From positions 3,495 to 37,574 of the forward strand of contig JADHZB010001087.1 of assembly GCA_015657535.1 (NCBI GenBank): a stretch of DNA of 34,080 nucleotides. The letters are read 5' to 3'. How positions within the stretch are numbered: position 1 is the first letter of the stretch; every line of letters starts with the position of its first letter. Positions 24,674 to 34,080 of the stretch are shown here, one piece after another. The stretch is from Nephromyces sp. MM_2019 (taxonomy: Eukaryota > Apicomplexa > Aconoidasida > Nephromycida). The translations under genes were made by a program, and so were the position numbers. The notes beneath the pieces were generated by a model. That model was not told the DNA's origin, searched no databases, and saw only the letters and a program-made list of their open reading frames with translations.

Positions 24674-25276
24674 GTAAGTACATTTCACTTTAACAAATAA
24701 TAAGCAGCAAGCACAGCTTTCCTGATTAGACTAAATAAGGCTAACAATAGGCTAAGCTTGCATTTGACAAATTCACCCCAATAAAATATTACTTTCATCA
24801 ACTCTACCCACTTTCAAGAAAAATATATAAAGCAAAATAGGGCTAGGATATAAATAACTCAAATCAAATAGTGTAATGACATTTACAAATATGACATATA
24901 ATTTAACAGCAAACTGATAATCAGATTACACTTTTTTTCGTTTACAATTAATTAAGAAAAACAACAAGCCGCAGAGTAATATAGAATAGGATCCTACAAA
25001 ACTAGCTAATTATAAAATAATTTATGGTAACATATTAAACAACTTTTTGAAAATTTTTTTTATGACAGCTTTAAATATTTATTTCAATTTAATTAAGCAT
25101 CAGAATTATTTTTTATTTGACTTTTGAATTTCCTCCTTAATCTTAAATCACTCTTTATTTAATTTTGAAATGCACTTATACTTTATAAAGATTTTGAATC
25201 ATCGCGTTTGAAACTTAATCACTATCGTCCTGTATACTCCTATTTAGCTTATAGGGAAATTTTGTTGTCGTTAAAA
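24674..25276. other. Spacer upstream of the Trp-repeat gene
   Basis: May hold the last exon of the small peptide gene (before about 24800). The rest is AT-rich with T-tracts and probably contains the promoter and leader of the next gene. The frame of the large exon stays open upstream to about 25170 without an ATG, so an extra 5' exon cannot be excluded. Confidence 0.45.
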
Positions 25277-28200
25277 ATGTTATTTGAAGCCCAAACCCCA
25301 GATCATCTGGAGAACTCCGAAAACCTTCAAAATGGATCAGAAGCACCCAAAAAACGTGACCCTAACCTAATCATAAAAAACCCTAGCGAAAATTGGAATC
25401 CTACAAAGCCAAAGGACAATAAGGCTATGGTAGAATCAGCAAACCTGGAATACACCAACATAAATAGTCAGCCCTTGGAATATAAACAATCTCATAACCC
25501 TTTTTCATCTAGCATAGATGAAGAATTAGAAAAGCCCAAAGTGAGAAAGGATGAACAAGTTCATCATACTACCGTTTTAAATCCTAATTTATCACCTTCT
25601 GAGTTTAAGGTGGCACCTTTGAATTCTACTAGTTCTGCAAAACTCATACAATCACCTGTTGTAAACTACAACTCATCAGAAATATGGGGTAAAGGCACTG
25701 AATCAAAATCCAATCAATTCTCTGAAAATGAGAATACTCGAGAGCCACTACCTCGTCAACCTTTGGAAATATCGAAAAACTCTCAAGATGAAAAATTTTC
25801 CCCAATAACTCTATCTGATGAATCATCTGATTATCAAAGTTCTGTTTCTCAATCCTATCAGTCTGCATCTTTTGCACCACATCTTCAACTACCCCACAAT
25901 ATCCACCCTAATAAAAACAGTTCGACTTCAATCTCTGTCAAAAGTGACAGCCCTCAATCTAATGCTTCATCAACTATAAAAAAGACTCATGACATACGTT
26001 TGAATCCTAATTCATCCAAAATTTCTCCTAAAATGGCTTTTAATGGCCATAACCAAGATCGGGAATCATACTCAAAGAGCTCTACACACGTTTCTGAAAA
26101 GCAAAAATTTTTACAGAATGATACAAATTTACATGTTTCAGATAGCCATAGAGCCACGATGTCTTCTACAGCACCTACCCCTCTCTTGTCCACGTCGGAT
26201 TCACATCGTCATATGCACAACAGGGAGCCACTAAATTCGGAGGGGAATGCAGCTGTCGAGTCTGCTTCAGAAACAAATCATTACATGCCTACGGCAAATT
26301 CATATCGCTCAGTAAATGATACCTGGCAAGTAAACAACACTCACATGGAGCAGTCTACAGAACAAAGCCATTTTATGCCCGCGCCTGATTCACATAGTCC
26401 TGCAAGCGACATCCGACCACTAAATTCGGGGAGCCATACAGTTGTGGAAATCCCTCAAAACATAAATCAAGCATTATCTCAAGCAAACTCATTACGAGGT
26501 GAAAATTACACAGTTCCTATCTTACGACTCTCAGTTGATCCACTGACTCATGATGTTGAATACAATTCAAAATTTGACAAAGAAGGAATAAGCCCAAACT
26601 CACAAAGTTCATGGAATCAAAGAAAGAAGAGTCAGCTAAAGCCACATGCTCGTAAAAACAACTTCATTTTAAAACTGTCGGAACCAACAGTTGTTATTCA
26701 TCATTTCGAAGACTATATAGAAGAGGTATATAGATTAACGAGTATATTTTAACCTAAAACTTTTAGATTTCTATATAGAAAATTAGACTTAAAACACTCT
26801 TTTATATAAATGTTATATCAGACAACTTTGAACCATTAATTTTAAATTATTATGAAAAATTCTTCAATTTTTGTAATATTTGAACACGTATTTGATTATG
26901 TAATTTTTATACAGATAAATGATTCAAATACATCAGCATCAACTGGTGGAGAAAAACGCGATATAAAGGGAAATTGGAAGGAAAATTGGTTACAGCAAAA
27001 AAAGTAAGCAGAGTTGAAAATATTTATTTCTGTGAATCAATTACTACAACTATTCTTATATATATATATATATATAGTTAATATTTGTTTTTTTTCACCA
27101 TCACCTAATTAACTATTCTAATTTACATATTAAAACAAAGACACTTTGAAGATGAATCTGGAAATATACAAGAACATACCTTTGGTGAAAAGTCTGGACA
27201 CGATATAGCTAGACATCAAAGGTAAACATTACGCAATTCTGAAGTATAATCACACACATATTTGCACTTAATAAATAAAACTTGATGAAATATGATTAAT
27301 AAAAATTATTATCAAAGGTGGACTGAGCGTTGGAATAATCGTGGCTCCCAAATTGAAGTTGAACGCAATGTTCTTAGATATGATGACGATAACAACCAAA
27401 TTATAGAGGTTTGTTTATCCTTCTTAATAATTCAACAACAAATTCATATCTTTATAGATATTCAATATAAATTGAAATTTTTGGTTTTAGAATTCCTAAA
27501 TATTTAAATTATTCATCCAATAATATTATTCGATTTTTCTGAAATTATTTTATATTAATCTATGACACATTATTTTTGGAATAAGCACATACACACACAC
27601 ATATGTAAGCACTCAGTCAGAAATAATGATCTACTTGCCATAAACTACACATTTAGCACATAAATTTTTCACTTTGTTTTAAAATTTTAAAAGACCTCAT
27701 ATTAATTAATTATTAACAGTATTAGAAAATAAATATATTTACATTTTTTATGTATTAATTTAACCTAAACACGCCAAATCTTTCTAAGAAATTTTTTTAC
27801 TGATTTATATTTATTTAACAGGAATGGAATGAAAATCTAACACGAGATGAATTAACCAATTTTGTTTTAATTGACAAGTATGGAACTGATCGAACTGACG
27901 AAACAACCAGAAATTGGAAGGTACGTAACTTAATAAATTAAAATACACACATAATATTCTTGAGCCTATATACTTAGTACACTTAGATTTTAATATAAAT
28001 GATCCATAGATAATATAACTCAATAATATAAATCTTTCCATGTCCCTATGAATGCACACGTTGTTTACATCTTGATACACATATTCTCATTATCACATAC
28101 ACACACATGCATATATACACGATATTTATTTCCATATATTATAATTTAAAGATATAAAAATGACATTCTTAGTTCTATATTTTTTATTGAAATACTAACA

Positions 28201-31086
28201 ATTTATTCCCCAATATTTAATTTATCTTTCAAGTTTCCAAATTCAAATATACACACCTTAACCAATCAATATTTATATATATACATATATATACAGTCAA
28301 TATACCAAGAAGAACGAGACCCTGAAAAACCATCAGTTTTAGTTATTGAAGAGTACTTTCAAGAACAAAAGGGTGACATCAGAAAAGGGAAATCATGTAG
28401 GAAAGGTGTGTATATACAATATTTTAACAATACATTTTTCAAATTCGTAAATTTGCATGTGTGTTTGCTTTAGAAAATGGTGTTATTATCCATTCTAAAG
28501 AGTGGTTACATGATGCCTCTAAAAATGGGGAAAGTTGGTCTGATGAAACATTTGCTAATACAACTGGTTATACTTGGGGTCAAAAATCTGGGAATAAAAC
28601 AAAGTCAGAATATAACAATAATACTTTTACACTGAATGATACCTGAATATACAAACATACTCAATTACCTATACAGATATTGGCATGTTTATATTTATAT
28701 CCATATCATATATACATACACACACACACACACACAAATACACATACATACAAATACACACACACTCAATTACATATACAGATATTAGCATATTTATATT
28801 TGTATACATATTATATATATATACACACACACAGTGGACAGATATGGGCTGAAAAGTGGTTCAAAACCGATGAAGGTGATTGTGAAACAGATAGATGGGT
28901 CCAAGAACCTACACTGAAAACATTTTCTGGTGAAAAATCTGGCTTTTGCACAAAAACTGGAGAGGAATACAATGAAAAGTGTGTATATATAAATATATTT
29001 ATACACACACTTTTATCATACATGTGGATACATTTACACACACACCCATCATGAACACATTCATGCACACATCCATAATGCATATACACACATGCATTTA
29101 TATACGCACATGAATTCATATACACCTACTATTTATATAAAATATATACATACCCTTCCTATAAATGCATTCATAATATATATATATACATATTCACGCA
29201 AGGATATAAACACACACACATATATATGCTTATATGTAAATACAACGCGCACACTCATACACACACAACATACTACCTCACACAGATGAGTACATACTAT
29301 ATATATATATTTATAGTACACACACATTTATAAATTTATAAATATCATCCACACGATCATATCACCCCAAAAATATAACTTTTAAAGCATCTTATAGAAT
29401 CCTACACATTTCTAATTTAATTAACATGCCCACATGCCCACTTGTTCTCTATTATTATAGTATATTTTCAAATGTGTAGAATATTTTCAAATGTGTATGA
29501 CTTTTCCAATTGTGTATAACATTCCCAATTGTGTATAACATTTTCAAATGTGTAAAATATTTTCAAATGTGTAAAATATTTTCAAATGTGTAAAATATTT
29601 CAGATGGAAGAAAAGTGACTCAAAAGAAGAGAAATATATTTTTACTGATCGCTGGTGGGCTAGACCACTCGAAAAACGTCGTTGGGGTATTAAAAACGAA
29701 ACCAACGAACATTTTAAAACTACTGGAGGCTGCTCTAACCCACAGCTCGTTTCTAAAGAGGTACTGTGTATACACACACACACATATATATATACACACA
29801 TATATATATACACACATATATATATGTAAATATATATGTAATCACATGTGTGTGTGTCTTTTGTGGGTATATGTTTTGTTGTATATGAGCCTTTAAATAG
29901 TATAAATCTAAAGTTTTTTACATATATGTATGTTTTAATGATTAATCCATATTTCAGAGCTATATATATATATATATATATTTATATAGATAATTTTTGA
30001 CGCATTTACACACATATTTCAATAAACAGGATTACACTGAAGATTGGCATGATAATGAAGAAGAATTTGCCAAAAATGAATGTAAAATTTCAACTGAATA
30101 TCAAACACTTCAAAATGGCCATACAGAGACTGTTGAAACAAAAGTGGTATGTATACAATTAAAAACATAAGAAAACATAATTTTACACAGTAGATTTTTG
30201 TATGTGTGTAATTGGAATTTTTTTGTTTATAATTTTATTTTTTTTTATAAACAAACACATTTCAATTAGATCAATTTCATTCTATATTAATTTATTAACT
30301 TTTGTGTGTGTATAATTCAGTATAAGAAAGGGAATAGACATGGTAACCATTATATAACTTCTCAAGAATGGAATGACGAATGGACTGAATTATATGAGTC
30401 TGATAATGTTGAAGATAAGGATACCACCGTTACACACAAACCAGTATGTATATTTATCTTGTTGCACACACACTATATTCCCTCTTAAGAATAAACATTT
30501 TTTTTTATATATACACACCCTATACCTTCTTACAAAATTTAGATTAATAAAAGTTCAGATATAGATACACACACAAACTCATTTTGACTTTATTGTTTAC
30601 TCAGAAACCTGTTTTGAAACTGAAATTAAAATCATATGATAAATGGTGGAAAGAAAACAACTCAAATTGTTGGGGTGAAAAAAGGTATGTACACACTCAA
30701 TTAATTACAAATCATATTCTAACCAAATAAAACTAACTATACAGGCACATTTGAACTCATAAAGAAATTTATTTTTACCTATCACCACTGACACACACAC
30801 ATGTTTCAAACATCATCACACACGTACACACATGTTTCAAATATCATCACACACATACACACTCATTTAAACATCACTAAACTTACATACACATTTAGAC
30901 ATAACTAAAAATACACACACATTTCATAACATCTATATATATACATATAATTTTCACACATTTTTACACACAGATTTGATGATTTTACAACGGACCAATT
31001 AAGAGAAGAAAAATGGTACTTCAACCCATCTGGCTGGCAAGTTGATAAATGGGAAAAATGTAGTGATGGTTCATGGATAGGTGTGT

Positions 31087-31125
<39 letters not shown>

Positions 31126-33779
31126 CTATTGTTAATATGTGTGTATGTATATATTTTTTATATTTCTATTCAAAGATGTGTGTATATCTATATTTTTTTG
31201 TCTATCTACCTATTGAAAGGTGTGTGTGTATGTATATACTTTTTTATCTACCTCTTGAAATATGTGTGTATGTATATAATTTTTATACATCTGTTAAAAT
31301 GTGCGTGTGTATGTATATTATATTTTTTATATATTTAAACACACAGTATAATCTATTTTTAGCTTTAGGTATCTCTAGCTAACATATTATTAATTATTTT
31401 TATCATCTGTAATAAATTAGATTATTAATCAGTGTTGTATATACACATTGCATATACATTTATAAATATTCACATTTCTTATATAGACTATAATTACATT
31501 TTCAACTTAATTTTTATACTGAAATTTATCTACACACACATACACAGTATAATCATATATATATATACACACATTTCATAGGTGAAAAACATGGGAGTAA
31601 AAATGATGGTACATCTTGGAATGAGGCTTGGAAAAGAGATGATAACCTTGGAAGTGAATGGATTGAAAAATCATGGAATGAACTTAAAGATGATAAGGTA
31701 AAATGTGTGCAAAAATTCATACTTTAAATTGTTTATTTTATACACACACCTACTATAAACCTACACACATTCATATATAAGCAAAAAAAATAATTTTTTT
31801 TCAATAAACACCCACACATTAATCATATCTGTTTTATTCCTATATATGCACATCTACAAACACTTCTATATATACATAATTACTCCTATATATACTCACC
31901 TATAAACACTTGTATATATACATATATAAACACCCCTATAAATCACCTATACCACACACTTACCCCCCCACCCCCCCCCTATACACATACACACACACAC
32001 ACACACTCACACACTCACACACTCACACACTATTTACGCACAATGGTTAGATATACAAATGGGGCGAAACAACAGAACGAGCTGAAATTGCAAACTCAAG
32101 ATCGCATTGGACTGAAGTGAGGAACCTTCGAAATTTTCAGGGCGATTTTTCATCGGAGAAATTCAACGATGATGGCTTTGGTAATATTAAAACAGAAAAA
32201 GAAGGCCGTGTTTGGAGGTGTGTGTGTGTGTGTGTGTATGTGTGTGTGTGTGTGTATGTGTGTGTGTGTATGTGTGTGTATGTATGTATATATGTGTATG
32301 TATGTGTGTGTATGTATGTATATATGTGTATGTATGTGTGTGTGTATGTGTGTGTATGTGTGTGTGTGTGTTTGTTTTATATTGTATAGTGTGTGTGTTA
32401 TAGTTTATATATAAAATGTGTGCTATATGTGTATGTATAACACTCTATATAGGTATGTATCTTAATATACGCGTGTGTGTACCAATATCAATATTTGTAT
32501 TGATATGTGTTTACTTTGGATTGTATTAATCTATAGGTTTAGAGTTCAATATTTTGAATTACTTAAATATATTTTATTCTCAAATAATACACACACTTAA
32601 ACACAAATTATATTTATCAAAATTACCTTTTACACACCAGAGAAGAAAGTGGTAAAGAACAAGTTATTAACTGGTACTATGATAGCTATGGCGAGAATTT
32701 GGGTAGATCCGAAAAATGGGCATTTAAAAAGGTATTAATCTAATATATTGTTCATATAAGTACACACACACACTTCCTATCTTTTCATGATTACACACTT
32801 GAAAATATTAGACACATGGTAATTTATATATATACACACATAAACACTATTTACACATAAATAAGGAATATCGCACACGTATACACACATACATATATAC
32901 ATTTGGCGACATTAATTTATATACCTACACACATACATCCACAAATTGGTTTATAATCACACAGACTTATACACACACATATACATATAGACTTGCACAC
33001 ACACACTATAGACTCGCAGATACACATATAGACTTGCACACACATATTATAGACTCGCACATACACAATTTTGACTCAAACATACACTCATATATATACA
33101 CATACACATATATATATATACACAAAATTTAATTAATTAATTTTCAGGGCTATAATGATGGTGGCTCAGAATGGGTAGAGAAATGGAATGAAATGCCCTC
33201 ACAGAAATATTCAACAAAAGCGGGAAAAAATGGGTAAATTTTTATTTTATTTTGAGTGTGTGTGTGTATTAATATTATGTTTGAAGTATACATGTATGTG
33301 TAACCTTATTTATTACTTAAATGAAACCTATGTGTATATATTTTTCTCATATAACTACACACATATAATCAAATTAATAGTCTATATGATCTTCATAAAA
33401 CATGATTTTAATCTATACTTAACTATCTATATTTATATATATCTATTTATAAATATAACACTTTATAAGTATATATAAACCACACTATATAAATATATAT
33501 AACAACACTATATAGATAAAACGATATAACACTATGTACATAACACTATATATATAAAACTATATATATAACACTATATATATAACACTATATATATAAT
33601 ACTAGATAAAACTATATTACTATAGTTAAACCTACACATTGAATATGTGTGTATAATTATATTAATTTATTGTGTGTAATAATAGTGCTGGAGATGAATG
33701 GAGTGAAACATGGCAAGAAGTAATGGAAGACTCTGTACCTGTTATGAAATGGGCCGAAAAACAAGGCAAGAATGCAAAT
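25277..33779 (+). CDS. Giant tryptophan-repeat protein, ESV1/LESV-like, incomplete at 3' end
   Basis: Exon 1 is 25277-26725 (ATG in AAAAATG context). Then follow 26915-27003, 27141-27221, 27318-27408, 27822-27920, 28297-28405, 28474-28603, 28835-28978, 29604-29760, 30030-30146, 30321-30443, 30605-30684, 30974-31080, 31582-31697, 32051-32217, 32641-32731, 33148-33233 and 33686-33779. All phases agree, giving at least 1110 residues. Exon 1 (483 residues) is Ser/Asn/Pro/His-rich and probably disordered. Exons 2-18 (627 residues) hold about 40 Trp in motifs W-x3-W (WKENW, WTERW, WAEKW, WNDEW, WNEAW, WVEKW, WSETW) alternating with GEKSG-like turns (GEKSGHD, GQKSGNK, GEKSGFC, GEKHGSK). This pattern matches my knowledge of the starch-binding Trp-rich domain of plant ESV1 and LESV, but here it is far longer. 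Inference: a storage-polyglucan-binding scaffold. No signal peptide is seen. The last donor (gtaagt) shows that the gene runs past the window. Confidence 0.88.
26190..26520 (+). repeat. In-frame repeat of about 31-33 residues in exon 1 of the Trp-repeat gene
   Basis: Three imperfect units and a fragment: [50 protein letters not shown] and SLRGENYT mark corresponding positions, with NHYMPT, SHFMPA and INQALSQ at equivalent places. The stretch ccactaaattcgg is identical in the first and third units, pointing to duplication within the coding sequence. Confidence 0.65.
29463..29600. repeat. 19-nt minisatellite before an exon of the Trp-repeat gene
   Basis: Seven copies of a 19-base unit (ttttcaaatgtgtaaaata, variants ttttccaattgtgtat...). 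The last copy merges into the acceptor tatttcag at 29603: tattttcaaa in the unit becomes tatttcag at the splice site. Confidence 0.92.
31964..32036. repeat. C-tract and CA/CACACT repeat in intron
   Basis: A nearly pure C stretch (about 31966-31978) followed by CA and cacacact repeats, ending just before exon 32051. Long C runs are otherwise absent in this window. Confidence 0.8.
32218..32376. repeat. TG/TATG microsatellite starting at a 5' splice site
   Basis: The intron begins with gtgtgtgtgtgt and continues as tgtgtatg and tgtatatatg for about 160 bases. The other end of the same intron holds acacacttaaacacaa and tacacaccag. The CV-rich open frames in this span are repeat artefacts beyond the exon that ends at 32217. 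Confidence 0.93.
33531..33603. repeat. Short tandem repeat of aacactatatatat type
   Basis: Four to five copies of about 14-16 bases (taacactatatatata, aaactatatatata) inside an intron of the Trp-repeat gene. Confidence 0.8.
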
Positions 33780-34007
33780 GTAAGTTGTGTGTAACCATTA
33801 TATTCATTCAGTATACACACACACAGTTCAATTAAATTCTTTATTGTGCGTGTAATCTATATAACCACTCCCTATATATATACACATACAGTTCAATTAA
33901 ATCCTTCATTGTGTGTGTATTCTATATAACCATTCCCTATATATATTCACACACACATAGTTTAATTGAATCCTTTATTATTTATAAAACCATTATTATC
34001 ATTCCCT

Positions 34008-34010
<3 letters not shown>

Positions 34011-34072
<62 letters not shown>

Positions 34073-34080
34073 CACACACA
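34011..34080. repeat. CA microsatellite at window end
   Basis: Nearly pure (CA)n of at least 34 units with one aca-aac interruption, inside an intron of the Trp-repeat gene. It reaches the end of the window, so its full length is unknown. Confidence 0.95.

Noticed and set aside
24400..24800. Structured RNA or tRNA in the less AT-rich block
   Set aside because: No tRNA arm motifs or convincing hairpins found by eye; strong splice sites and open frames fit a small coding gene better.
25987..26234. Alternative open frames inside the large first exon of the Trp-repeat gene
   Set aside because: Shadows of the 483-codon exon in other frames.
32117..32414. Three overlapping CV-rich plus open frames
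   Set aside because: Only the part before 32217 is coding, as part of an exon of the Trp-repeat gene; the rest is a TG microsatellite at the donor.

Overview
The window is nuclear DNA of an AT-rich, intron-dense protist using the standard genetic code and GT-AG introns. An apicomplexan or another alveolate is my best guess, based on base composition, A-rich start contexts and gene content; it is not proven. Coding sequence is broken into many short exons, so I rebuilt gene models by hand from splice sites and codon phase. Introns and spacers are packed with CA/TG, TA and minisatellite repeats, and many simple open frames of the TH/HT or CV/VC type are only these repeats.

Layout: (1) 221-1144 (+), a single-domain fasciclin (FAS1) protein. 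(2) 1867-3247 (-), a 75-residue single-pass membrane protein of unknown function. (3) 4736-6208 (-), a patatin-like phospholipase with a probable signal peptide and both catalytic residues. (4) 6209-8948, mostly empty, with one doubtful lysine-rich exon. (5) About 8949-16038 (-), an unrecognised protein of at least 750 residues in 16 phase-consistent exons, with a Cys motif and many Thr-His runs encoded by exonic CA repeats; its 5' end is unresolved. (6) 17190-19356 (+), NIP7, a 60S ribosome biogenesis factor, six exons and 180 residues, which validates the splice reading used elsewhere. (7) 20217-23248 (+), a 436-residue type I membrane protein of unknown function, ten exons. (8) 24419-24673 (+), a possible small secreted-peptide gene. 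(9) 25277 to the window edge (+), a very large protein: a 483-residue disordered first exon followed by at least 627 residues of tryptophan-rich repeats in 17 short exons. Its W-x3-W and GEKSG pattern resembles the glucan-binding domain of plant ESV1/LESV.

The genes do not form an operon or an obvious pathway. The most distinctive features are the giant Trp-repeat protein and the organisation of simple repeats. CA runs tend to lie on the sense strand and TG runs, when present, near 5' splice sites, so intron ends could often pair. Minisatellites repeatedly abut 3' splice sites, and CA runs also enter exons as Thr-His codons. Blocks of roughly 4.0-8.6 kb and 19.8-27.0 kb largely lack these repeats.
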